DNA of 62,723 nucleotides from Strigomonas culicis (taxonomy: Eukaryota > Euglenozoa > Kinetoplastea > Trypanosomatida > Trypanosomatidae), in NCBI GenBank assembly GCA_000482145.1, contig AUXH01000030.1:1-62723 (forward strand), written 5' to 3'. Below the pieces are notes generated by a model. The model had not been told where the DNA came from. It was given only the letters and a program-made list of their open reading frames with translations, and made no database searches. Below are positions 27,121-35,729 of the stretch, one piece after another (position 1 is the first letter of the stretch; each line of letters begins with the position of its first letter). The position numbers were made by a program, and so were the translations under genes.

Positions 27121-28023
27121 ATGCTATCGTATACCATCTACGGCCTTGTTAGCACAGCGGACTTCCAGAAGTGCCGAGAGGTGCACGAGCACCTGCGTCA
27201 GACCCACTCGGACACCCTTCGCGTTTCTGTGGTGGAGGAGATGCCGCAGGACTTCTACCAGCGCCGCGAGCGCTGGGTGAAGGCTGGTATCGCGGTAGAC
27301 CCGACGGCCCCGGTGGTGGCCCTGTGCGACGGGGACAGCACCGCTTTGAGCGCGCAGGGCTTCCTGGCGAAGGCGCAGCAGCTCACCTCCTACAGGGTAG
27401 TGTCCGTCGCGGACGACCACCCCGACTCCTACGTGAATCGGGCGCAGCGGTCGTGGCTCGCGTTTCTGCGCAACCGCGGCAATCGCTACTGCTGGATGGA
27501 CGTGCAGGTAGGCGGCCAGGCGGTCGGTCGCGTGACCTTCGAGGTGTACTCCAAGCTGCTGCCCCGCACCGCGCAGAACTTCTGCCTCCTCTGCCGCGGC
27601 GACATGGACGACGTCGCCGCGCCCGGGACCGGCGGGACGATCCATCTCTCCTACAAGGGCACCACCTTCTTCCGCGTGTTGAAGGACGCGTGGGTGATGG
27701 CGGGCGACATCTCCCCCGGCCACACCGGCAACGGCGGGCACTCCTGCTACGGTCCGCGCTTTCCGGACGAATCCTTCGCCGTAGCCCACGACGCGCCCGG
27801 CGTGCTGGGGATGTGCAACGACGGCGAGCACACGAACGCGTCCTCCTTTTACGTGACGCGGAAGAAGATGTCCTGGATGAACGGCCACTACGTCGCCTTC
27901 GGGCGCGTCATGGACGGCATGGACGTCATCGACGCCATCCACGATGCGGAGACGAAGCACAACCAAGCGCCTAGAGAGACCATCCTGATCACCGATTGCG
28001 GTGAGTACGATGTGTCGATGTAA
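27121..28023 (+). CDS. Divergent cyclophilin-type peptidyl-prolyl isomerase with N-terminal extra domain
   Basis: 300 aa from ATG at 27121. The C-terminal half (124-297) is a cyclophilin fold: VGRVTFEVYSKLLPRTAQNF, YKGTTFFRVL, FPDESF, TNASSFYVT and WMNGHYVAFGRV. The catalytic Arg55 equivalent is R185 and Trp121 is W252. Other human CypA active-site residues differ: F60 is A190, Q63 is M193, A103 is D234, F113 is Y244 and H126 is Y257. Isomerase activity and cyclosporin binding may be weak. The N-terminal 120 residues look like a thioredoxin/glutaredoxin-like alpha/beta domain without a Cys pair (weak inference, reminiscent of the MDH1B N-terminus). Confidence 0.9.
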   Translation: MLSYTIYGLVSTADFQKCREVHEHLRQTHSDTLRVSVVEEMPQDFYQRRERWVKAGIAVDPTAPVVALCDGDSTALSAQGFLAKAQQLTSYRVVSVADDHPDSYVNRAQRSWLAFLRNRGNRYCWMDVQVGGQAVGRVTFEVYSKLLPRTAQNFCLLCRGDMDDVAAPGTGGTIHLSYKGTTFFRVLKDAWVMAGDISPGHTGNGGHSCYGPRFPDESFAVAHDAPGVLGMCNDGEHTNASSFYVTRKKMSWMNGHYVAFGRVMDGMDVIDAIHDAETKHNQAPRETILITDCGEYDVSM

Positions 28024-28282
28024 ACTCTATCCATTTGTTACCTCTCTGGATATTTGACATGTAAACAAGCACAATTGACCATTTCCTATTCCTCTATGAT
28101 AGATATATGTGTGTGGTTTTTTGTTCCGTATCCCCCCGGTGCATGACCGTAGTCAGTGTTTGTGAGAAAAGTGCCTTCGCAACGCTAAAACTCATTCTTC
28201 TCCCTCTCCCTCTCCATGGTGAACGCAAGTATAGACATTGATACCTTTTGGTTAGTTACTCCTCGTCCAGGTCCCTCCCAGC

Positions 28283-29047
28283 ATGACGAGCTGCCGCGGC
28301 ATCCTCGTGGCAGGCGTTACCAACCGCGCGCGGACGCAGATGGCGGAGGGCCTGCTGCGCGGGATGACGGGGAATCGCATCTTCGTGCAGAGCGGGGGCT
28401 TTCGCTACCGCGCGACCCTGCACCCCTTGGCGGTCGACGTGATGCGCGAGGTGGGGCTCGACATCGCGCACCAGAGCCCGTCCTCCCTGGAGGGGGCGCA
28501 GCGGCAGCGGTACACCTACGACGTGTACGTGAGCGTGGACGCGCCCTACACGAACCGCACCGAGGGCCGCTACGAGCGCACCCACGCGCAGCAGCAGACG
28601 GAGGACGACGACGGGAGGGGCCTGTACAGCGACCCCTTGTTGGCGCCCGCCACGCCCGCGCACTGGAGCGTCGCCTTTGACGCCGCGGACACGCGGGAGA
28701 AGTGGGAGCTGTGGAGCCCGCGGGACCCCACCATCTTCCACGAGGACTCCACCCGCAAGTTCCAGGACCACCTCTACGAAGGCGAGCCCCTCTTCATGCG
28801 GTCGCAGCTGAGCCTCCTCCGGCGCGCCGCGAAGGTGTCCGAGCGGTGGGAGGTGCCGGAGGTCGCGGAGCCCTTCGCGATGGAGCGAGAGGGGCCACAG
28901 CGGGAGCGCTTCGTGGCCGCGCGGAACGCGCTGTACGAGCACTGCGTGCGACTGGTGCGGCATCTGGAGTCCTTCTACGGCGAGGAATTGCTCGTGAACG
29001 ACGATTTAGTGCGGCGCTTCGAAGAGCAGAAGCCGGTGAAGCACTGA
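28283..29047 (+). CDS. Low-molecular-weight phosphatase / arsenate reductase-like protein lacking the catalytic Cys
   Basis: 254 aa from ATG at 28283. VAGVTNRARTQMAEGLLR (9-26) aligns with the P-loop block VCTGNSCRSQMAEGLLR, and SGGFRYRATLHPLAVDVMREVGLDIAHQS aligns with the next block SAGTEPADALNPLAVEVMAEEGIDI. The CX5R Cys is replaced by Gly11 while the Arg (R17) remains. WSPRDPTIF (about 154-162) corresponds to the C-terminal DP motif. An acidic, Gln-rich insertion lies at 95-125, and a helical C-terminal extension at 180-254. It is probably a pseudoenzyme that binds an anion or a partner. Its true role is unknown. Confidence 0.75.
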   Translation: MTSCRGILVAGVTNRARTQMAEGLLRGMTGNRIFVQSGGFRYRATLHPLAVDVMREVGLDIAHQSPSSLEGAQRQRYTYDVYVSVDAPYTNRTEGRYERTHAQQQTEDDDGRGLYSDPLLAPATPAHWSVAFDAADTREKWELWSPRDPTIFHEDSTRKFQDHLYEGEPLFMRSQLSLLRRAAKVSERWEVPEVAEPFAMEREGPQRERFVAARNALYEHCVRLVRHLESFYGEELLVNDDLVRRFEEQKPVKH

Positions 29048-29372
29048 GTCCTTGTTGCGGTCTTCACACACAATTGAAAGGGAGCCCGTGCGTACAGTGA
29101 AGTCGGTGTAGCGATCTCGCTTCACCCCTTTTAATGTTAATTTGCTGTTACGATGCTAAGCTCTGACGGTACCGTCTCGCTTATTTCTTTTTGCTTCCGT
29201 GTGCACACTCTTTGTCCACACGCACCTTCTTTACTGTTCTGATTATTGTTTTTTTTTGCCTGTCTTCCTCTATCTCTCCTTTTGCACTTGTTTGTCTTTC
29301 AAGCGCCTTGCTTCAGTTTTTTTTTTTTTTAACTTCGATAGAATACTCGCACGCTCTCTCCGTGCATAGACG
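29048..29372. other. Intergenic region
   Basis: No gene seen. Strongly T/C-rich from 29180 to 29332, ending in a T14 run, then AG near the Cwc21-like start: a textbook trans-splice region. Confidence 0.65.
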
Positions 29373-29915
29373 ATGTTCAACGGCATTGACACCATCTCCA
29401 CGAAGGGGACTGGCCTAAGCGGCTTCGTGCAGCGGAGTAAGGCGAACGTCAACGTCTCGCAACTCGCCAAGTTCCGCTCGGCCGAAGCGGACGACGCGCT
29501 GCTCACGGCGTCCGTGAACCCGCTGCTGGAGAAGCGCACACAGAAGGAGAACAACGACCTCGAGCGGCGGCTGGCGGTCCACAAGGCGATCCGCGCCGTC
29601 CGGCTGAAGGTCCTCCTCTACCGTGAGGAGCGCCTGGCCGCCGGGGTGGAGGAGGACCTGGTGGAGAAGGAGTGCGACGAGATGTACCGGGCGCTGATGG
29701 AGGCCGCCGTGGAGACGCAGCGGCGGGAGCAGAAGCTGGAGAACAGCAAGTCCGCCGAGCGCTTTGCCGCCGCCTTTGGCGTCAAGGTGAATGAGACCTC
29801 CTCGTTCGATAGGGTGAAGCGCGAGGAGGAGAGACAGGCGCACGTGGAGGAAATGATGGCGCTGCGTGAGCGCCAGCTCGTCGAGCGGCTGAAGAAGATG
29901 AAGGATGAGAACTGA
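29373..29915 (+). CDS. CWC21: Cwc21/SRRM2-like (cwf21 domain) spliceosomal protein
   Basis: 180 aa from ATG at 29373. The N-terminus MFNGIDTISTKGTGLSGFVQR is the conserved MYNGIGLxTxRGSGTSGYVQ motif that contacts the spliceosome core (Prp8 and Snu114). NPLLEKRTQKENNDLERRL then KVLLYREERLAAGVEEDLVEKECDEM (about 50-105) is the cwf21 domain. The C-terminus is a charged helix. In trypanosomatids it would serve trans-splicing as well as the rare cis-introns. Confidence 0.88.
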   Translation: MFNGIDTISTKGTGLSGFVQRSKANVNVSQLAKFRSAEADDALLTASVNPLLEKRTQKENNDLERRLAVHKAIRAVRLKVLLYREERLAAGVEEDLVEKECDEMYRALMEAAVETQRREQKLENSKSAERFAAAFGVKVNETSSFDRVKREEERQAHVEEMMALRERQLVERLKKMKDEN

Positions 29916-30310
29916 CGGCCTCTACACCTATCCTGCTCTGTTCGTCGCCCGCTCATGCCTGTTAGGTGTGGGTGCATGTGTGTATAATTAATATGGGTGT
30001 AATACTTAATGTTTTTTTTTTCCTTCTCCTCCCTTTGTGATTTACACTGAATCAGGAAGTGCAGTTACAGTAAAGAAGAAAAAGTGAATAAAAAGAACGG
30101 AGTAGAGAATGAGAGTCTGTCCATTATTTACATGGTGTGATATACACACTACACTGATAGATACGTTGAATGTGTTCTTATCTGCTAGATTTCTTCTTCA
30201 CTTCCCCTTCGTATTCAGTCTTTTTTTTCTTTACTTTTCGTTTCACGTTTTATTGGAGGTGGTGCTCTACCTGTTTTCCCTTTTTTGTTCTCATTGACTG
30301 TATCGTGCAG
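29916..30310. other. Intergenic region
   Basis: No gene seen. T/C-rich from 30180 to 30300. The first AG after the last pyrimidine tract abuts the ATG at 30311. An upstream in-frame ATG at 30170 would add 47 Phe/Ser-rich residues encoded by this tract and is rejected as the start. Confidence 0.65.
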
Positions 30311-32608
30311 ATGGGTAAGAAGCCGCCCGCGAATGTGGAGAGATTAGTGGCGAAGGGCTACAGCAAGACGAAGGCCGCCGAGGCCCTAAAGGACTCTGGC
30401 AACAATTTCGATGTTGCCTTGCGCATTCTCCAGCGCCAAGACGACCAAAAGCAGCACCCGTCCGCCAAGCTGCCATCAGGCAAGGCGGCGCCCCTCGCGG
30501 TCCCTCCCCCACGCCCAGCCTCTCAGCGGACGCAGGCTACCGATGAGGAGGCGGAGAAGGCAAGGACGCGCCGCCACCCATGCATTGTGCAGCACAAAAA
30601 GTGCCAGTTTGGAGACAGCTGCTGGCTGAAGGACTACCCCGGCGACACGTGCATCAACTACTTCAACGGCAACTGCGTGTACGGGAGTGCCTGCAAGCGG
30701 CGGCACTACATTGACGGCGCGGACATACGCGAGGGGCTGCGGCCACAGCTCAGCACGCTGCTCGTCGACGCCCCGGGGCGGACGTATCGGCCGACCGGTC
30801 AGGCGGGCAGCAAGGTGCAGACCGCGGAGCTCGTGCCCACCGCCGAGACGGGTGACCGCGCGGGCCCGCAGTTTCTCCCGGAGGCGGCGGCCTTCAACTT
30901 GGAGCGCGGCTCGCAGCCGACGTACACGGACCCGGACGTGCGCTGGTGGAGCACGCCGGACGCGGACCGCCAGGGCCCGCGCCCCTTCCTGGACAAGGTG
31001 CTGCAGCAGGGGCAAGCGGGCTGCGCGCCGCCGGTGCAGCGGGTGGCAGCGCCGGCGCGGCCGGGGGTGGCGCCGTGCGCGCGGCGGCGCCACCCCTGCG
31101 TCGCGCAGTGCGGCAGCTGCAAGTACGGCGACGCCTGCCAGCACGCGCACCGCGACGGCGACGTGTGTGTGTTCTACCTGAACGGCATCTGCAGGTTCAG
31201 CGCCGCGGACTGCCGCTATCGCCACGAGACGGAGGAGGAGAGTACGGCGCGGCTGCTGGCCGAGGCGACGCCCGAGGCGCACGCGGAGACCTCTGAGGAG
31301 GCCGTCGCGCCGGAAGAGACGGCGCCCCGCGGCAGGGCGCGGGCAGCCGCCGCTCCCTCCGCGGCCCCGCACGACGAGCGGGCGGCAGTCAGCCACGCCA
31401 ACCCGGCGAGTGAGAGTGAGATGGAGCTCTTCCTCAACCTGCTGGAGGTGTTCCCCCAGTCCGACCCCGCGTTCGTGCTGCAGGCGCTGCGGTCGGCGGG
31501 CGGCGACCCCACCGTGGTGGCGCCGCTGCTGGAGCGGGCGGAGCGGCCGGACGACGTCGACGCCGCGCTCGCGTGCGCGCTGGCGGAGGACGAGGAGGAG
31601 CTGCGGCTGGAGGAGAAGGCGGCCTCGGACACGAACACCCTGCTGACGCTGTGCGCGCTGTTCCCCTCGACCGAGCTGGCGGCGATTGAGGCGGTGCTGT
31701 GCAACAGCAGGGGCGACCTGGCGGAGGCGTACGGGGTGCTGTACTGCGCGGAGGCCTGCCTGGCCCCGGAGAAGTACGGCAGGTGCCGCGGGGAGGATCT
31801 CAACCCCGCCGAGACGCTGCGGCTGGACCGGCTGTGCGGCATGTTCCCCGACATCGACCGCGGCATCGTCAAGAGCGCCTTTTGCGCGGCGGAGAAGAAC
31901 GTGCCGACCACCATCTCCGTCCTCAACGAGCTGGCCACGGAGCTGCTGACCGCGGACGAGCGCGAGGAGCTCGGCAGGCGTGCCACCCGCATCGGACCCG
32001 CGCCGCCCGTCGCACCGCCGGCGGTGCCGAAGGCCCCCAGTGTCGCGGTCACGGTCGCGGCGGACATCACCTTCAAGTTTGCCTCCGCCGCGGCGGTGCA
32101 GCAGCAGTACAAGGACCTGTCGCAGGCCGCGCAGGAGTACGAGGACTGGCGGCGGGTGCGCGAGCGGGCCTACTTGGTCAACGCGTGCCGCATCCGCGTG
32201 CTGAGCCTGGCGAGTGCCGCGTTCCTGCGCGGCGACGGGCGCACGGCGAAGCAGCTGAGCCGCGAGGGCAGGCAGCTCGGTGCCGAGTACGCGCGCCTGA
32301 ACCGCCTGGCCATGCTGTCCTTGGAGCACGAGCGGCTGGCCGCGGGCTCGACCAGCACGCTGGATCTGCACGGCTTCCACGCGGCGGAGGCGCTGGAGGT
32401 GATGTCACGGCGCGTCGCGCTGTGCGTCAAGAAGCGCATTGGCCTGCTGACCATCATCACGGGCTCCGGGCAGCACAGCAAGAAGGGCCACGCGTCGCTG
32501 TATCCGGAGGTCATGCACCAGCTCAAGACGGACCCCTTTCTCGTCGCACACGTGCACGTCGTCGCTGTGAAGCCGGCGTTCGTGAAGGCGAAGGTGCTCT
32601 TTGACTGA
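30311..32608 (+). CDS. UBA-CCCH-CUE-DUF1771-Smr protein, Cue2/N4BP2-like candidate no-go decay nuclease
   Basis: 765 aa from ATG at 30311. Domains in order: UBA-like (5-40); two CCCH pairs at about 91-132 and 263-305 (the first finger has Asp where His is expected, the other three are complete); three CUE-like helices bundles (371-410, 442-480, 501-540); DUF1771 (594-670); Smr domain (683-765) with LDLHG (His687) and TGSGQHS (717-723). Smr plus CUE plus DUF1771 defines the Cue2/NONU-1/N4BP2 endonucleases, which cut mRNA at collided ribosomes. The CCCH fingers are additional to yeast Cue2. Function by homology only. Confidence 0.85.
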   Translation: MGKKPPANVERLVAKGYSKTKAAEALKDSGNNFDVALRILQRQDDQKQHPSAKLPSGKAAPLAVPPPRPASQRTQATDEEAEKARTRRHPCIVQHKKCQFGDSCWLKDYPGDTCINYFNGNCVYGSACKRRHYIDGADIREGLRPQLSTLLVDAPGRTYRPTGQAGSKVQTAELVPTAETGDRAGPQFLPEAAAFNLERGSQPTYTDPDVRWWSTPDADRQGPRPFLDKVLQQGQAGCAPPVQRVAAPARPGVAPCARRRHPCVAQCGSCKYGDACQHAHRDGDVCVFYLNGICRFSAADCRYRHETEEESTARLLAEATPEAHAETSEEAVAPEETAPRGRARAAAAPSAAPHDERAAVSHANPASESEMELFLNLLEVFPQSDPAFVLQALRSAGGDPTVVAPLLERAERPDDVDAALACALAEDEEELRLEEKAASDTNTLLTLCALFPSTELAAIEAVLCNSRGDLAEAYGVLYCAEACLAPEKYGRCRGEDLNPAETLRLDRLCGMFPDIDRGIVKSAFCAAEKNVPTTISVLNELATELLTADEREELGRRATRIGPAPPVAPPAVPKAPSVAVTVAADITFKFASAAAVQQQYKDLSQAAQEYEDWRRVRERAYLVNACRIRVLSLASAAFLRGDGRTAKQLSREGRQLGAEYARLNRLAMLSLEHERLAAGSTSTLDLHGFHAAEALEVMSRRVALCVKKRIGLLTIITGSGQHSKKGHASLYPEVMHQLKTDPFLVAHVHVVAVKPAFVKAKVLFD

Positions 32609-32936
32609 TGCTCGCGGCATGCGCCCGCGCCGCGGTCAGCCCAGATTCTCTACTGCTGGTATTACGCCACACAGAATTATAATTTTAAAGAAAACAACCA
32701 TACCATGTAGAGGACAAGACGAAGACAGCGGACGGAGAGTACCATGCACTGGTTTCATGCACTCTATTTCCTCTTTACTCTTCTCTTTACTTCCCCCCGC
32801 TCTTTCCTTCCACAAGGTGAATCAACCATAACGCCAGTACTGTTAGAATAGGTATTTCTCTCAGTTTTTTTTTTTGTTGTTGTTGTCGTCGGTGTAGCGG
32901 TAGGCAAGGCTACATTTCACATCTATCTAGACCCCG
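32609..32936. other. Intergenic region
   Basis: No gene seen. CT-rich at 32765-32815 and a T11 run around 32865 precede the CLC gene. Confidence 0.6.
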
Positions 32937-35129
32937 ATGGCCAACGCCCGAGCGACGAGTCGCGAGGATGTGGTGAACTTCGTGACGGCCCCGCAGGAGG
33001 CGGACTGGGCGACGATCGACTGGATCAACTCGCACACGGAGGCGGCGGAGCGCGAGGCGCTGCAGCGGCGGCACGGCGTGTCGACGCTGCTGGGCGCCGG
33101 GCAGTCGCTCCGCCCGCACGGCGAGGGCTTTCTCGTCGCGCTGGTGTGCGGGCTCGTGCTGGGCTGCGTCGGCGTGTTCAGCGACGCGTGTGCGCACTGG
33201 GTGAGTTCCTTCCGCGCCGGCGTCTGTGCACACTTCTTCTGGCTGGGCCCGTCGCTCTGCTGCGTCAGTGGCGAGACGTGCAGCGAGTACTACACGTGGG
33301 GCGAGTTCTTCCTCGGCCGCGACAACCTGGTGGTGAAGTTCGTGGACTTCCTCATGTACGTCACCTTCTCGACGACGGCCGCCGTCGTGGCGTCCTTCCT
33401 CTGCCAGACGTACGCGCCCTACGCGTCGGGCGGCGGCATCGCGGAGGTGAAGACGATCGTGTCGGGCCACCACGTGACGCGCTACCTCGGGGGGTGGACC
33501 TTCATCACGAAGGTGGTGGGCATGTGCTTCTCGACGGGGTCGGGCCTGGTCGTGGGCAAGGAGGGGCCGTTCGTGCACATCGGCGCCTGCGTCGGCGGCA
33601 TCGTCTCCAAGCTGTTCCCCGGCTTCCAGTCGGAGGTGAAGCGCCGCGAGCTGATCACCGCCGGGGCCGGGGCCGGCATGGCGGTGGCCTTCGGCGCCCC
33701 CGTCGGTGGCGTCATCTTCGCGCTCGAGGAGGTGTCCGGGACGTACAACTTCAAGGCGCTCATGGCGGCGCTCGTTGCCGGCGTCACCGCGGTGCTGCTG
33801 CAGTCGCGCGTGGACCTGTGGCACACCGGGCAGATTGTGCAGTTCAGCGTCAACTACAAGCACAACTGGCACTTCTTCGAGCTGCCCCTCTTTGCGGCGC
33901 TGGGCGTCCTCGGGGGGTTCATGGGCTCCGCGTTCAACGTGGCGAACCTGCACGTCGCGCGCTGGCGGAAGGCGAACCTGAAGCAGTGGCGGCTGGCGGA
34001 GGTCGCCGTGGTGGCCGCGGTCAGCGGCGCCGTCAACTTCGTCATCCCGTACGGCTCCGGCAGTCTGCTGGAGCTGCTGGGCGACTGCTTTCAGGACTGC
34101 ACGCCGACCTCCACGATCGACCTCTGCGAGGGCAGCGACATCAGCACCTTTCTCTCGCTGCTTGTCACCGCGACCGGCAAGTACGCGCTCTTCGTGTACA
34201 CGGTGGGCATCTTCCTCCCCGCCGGGCTGCTCGTGCCGTCGCTCGCGATCGGCGCGCTGTACGGGCGGGCGATGGGCATGGTGTTCCGCATCGTCCAGGA
34301 GTCCTACTCCACCTCCTACCTCTTCGCGGAGTGCGTGGACCAGGACCTGTGCGTCATCCCCGGCGTCTACGCCATCGTGGGGGCCGCCGCGCTGCTCACC
34401 GGTGTCACGCGCATGACCATCTGCCTGGCGATCATCATGTTCGAGCTCACGGGCTCGCTCGAGAGCATGGTGCCGGTGGTCGTGGCCATCCTCTGCGCCA
34501 AGGCGTCCGCGGAGGCCCTGGGGGTGGAGGGCACCTACGAGATCGGCATCGAGGAGAACAAGCTGCCCTATCTGGACCCCAAGAAGGAGTTCCACCTCGA
34601 CTTCTGCGCCGAGGACGTCTACGCGAAGAAGAAGTTCACCGTGCTGACCTCGTACGGCCTGACGGTGCAGAACCTGAACGACCTGTTTCGCCAGATGGCC
34701 GTCACAGGGTTCCCCGTCATCGAGTCGCGCGAGGACCCGACCCTGCTGGGGTACGCCCCCACGAAGAAGATCGTGCACTCCATCCAGATGGCTGCGGCGA
34801 ACAACAGCAAGATCGACATGAACACGTACGTGCGGTTCCGGTTCTCCCCATCCGTGTCGGACGACCCGGACTTTCTGGAGCTGGACCTAACGAATGTGCT
34901 GGAGAGCTGCCTGCTGCAGGTCGAGCCGGAGTGCTCCATCAAGAAGCTGCTCTATTTGTTCAAGTCGCTGGGCACACATCACATTGTGGTGACGCGCCAC
35001 TCAAAGTTCGAAGGGTTTATCAGCAAGAAGGACTTAATCGAGTTTATGCGTGCCAAAGAACGAGAGGAGCACATGGAGGATGCGGAGCAAGAGCGGGAGG
35101 ATGAAGTACGACGTCGGAGGCATCAGTAA
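32937..35129 (+). CDS. CLC-family chloride channel/exchanger (CLC-3/4/5-like)
   Basis: 730 aa from ATG at 32937. It has the CLC core with about ten or more hydrophobic helices, gating motif GKEGP with Glu209, GAPVGGVIFALEEVS with the paired Glu264-Glu265 (proton glutamate position), GLLVPSLAIGALYGR and MTICLAIIMFELTGSLE, then two C-terminal CBS domains (about 560-700). Both glutamates predict 2Cl-/H+ exchange rather than a channel. The filter segment reads SGGGIAEVK (164-172) against GSGIPEVK, so the usual Ser is Gly166 and Pro is Ala169. Probably on endosomal, acidocalcisomal or contractile vacuole membranes. Confidence 0.93.
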   Translation: MANARATSREDVVNFVTAPQEADWATIDWINSHTEAAEREALQRRHGVSTLLGAGQSLRPHGEGFLVALVCGLVLGCVGVFSDACAHWVSSFRAGVCAHFFWLGPSLCCVSGETCSEYYTWGEFFLGRDNLVVKFVDFLMYVTFSTTAAVVASFLCQTYAPYASGGGIAEVKTIVSGHHVTRYLGGWTFITKVVGMCFSTGSGLVVGKEGPFVHIGACVGGIVSKLFPGFQSEVKRRELITAGAGAGMAVAFGAPVGGVIFALEEVSGTYNFKALMAALVAGVTAVLLQSRVDLWHTGQIVQFSVNYKHNWHFFELPLFAALGVLGGFMGSAFNVANLHVARWRKANLKQWRLAEVAVVAAVSGAVNFVIPYGSGSLLELLGDCFQDCTPTSTIDLCEGSDISTFLSLLVTATGKYALFVYTVGIFLPAGLLVPSLAIGALYGRAMGMVFRIVQESYSTSYLFAECVDQDLCVIPGVYAIVGAAALLTGVTRMTICLAIIMFELTGSLESMVPVVVAILCAKASAEALGVEGTYEIGIEENKLPYLDPKKEFHLDFCAEDVYAKKKFTVLTSYGLTVQNLNDLFRQMAVTGFPVIESREDPTLLGYAPTKKIVHSIQMAAANNSKIDMNTYVRFRFSPSVSDDPDFLELDLTNVLESCLLQVEPECSIKKLLYLFKSLGTHHIVVTRHSKFEGFISKKDLIEFMRAKEREEHMEDAEQEREDEVRRRRHQ

Positions 35130-35729
35130 TACCGATACAGCTATATTTAAGTTTCTTTTTTTTTTCTCGTTTCGTGTTGCATTTTTTTTTTTAATTCATT
35201 CTGTTGATTATTATTCGTTTCCAACTAGTACCAGCTGCGCATAGCAGCAGCGGGTGTGCGCAGCGTAGCGCCCCGTAGTCTCTTCCTTGTACACCCGCGT
35301 GTTCGGAACGCTGCTTTAGGCTTGTCCACTTGCATGAAGCGCATGTTTTATGGGTGCTGTACCTGCACTTTTCTGATTCCTCCTTTCTTTCACTTTTCTT
35401 TTTTTCATTGATTCTCAAAGTATAGACAAAGAGTGCCCTAGCTCAGCATACAATAATAAATAAATAAATAAATAAAGCGCTCTTGAGGTATTTCTTTCGT
35501 CTTTATAATTAACTACTTTTATTTTTGTAGAGTTATATCAATTTATTTGGTTTTATTCTGTCGTATTCGTTCTGTGAACGCGTACTCTTTTGCTTTTTAG
35601 TTCTACTTGTAATACTATAACAAACACTATACACGAGCCAAACACGTTGGTGTATTTTTTCAATCTTTTTGCCCTTTTCTTTCTGCGTGTGTCCACTTAC
35701 TATTCATCGCTGTTTATTCACTTTTGGAA
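35130..35729. other. Intergenic region, 600 bases
   Basis: No gene seen. It contains a few moderately GC-rich bases (35230-35340) without a credible frame, an (AATA)n array at 35456-35476, and T/C-rich sequence at 35650-35700 upstream of the MGNCC gene. Confidence 0.6.
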
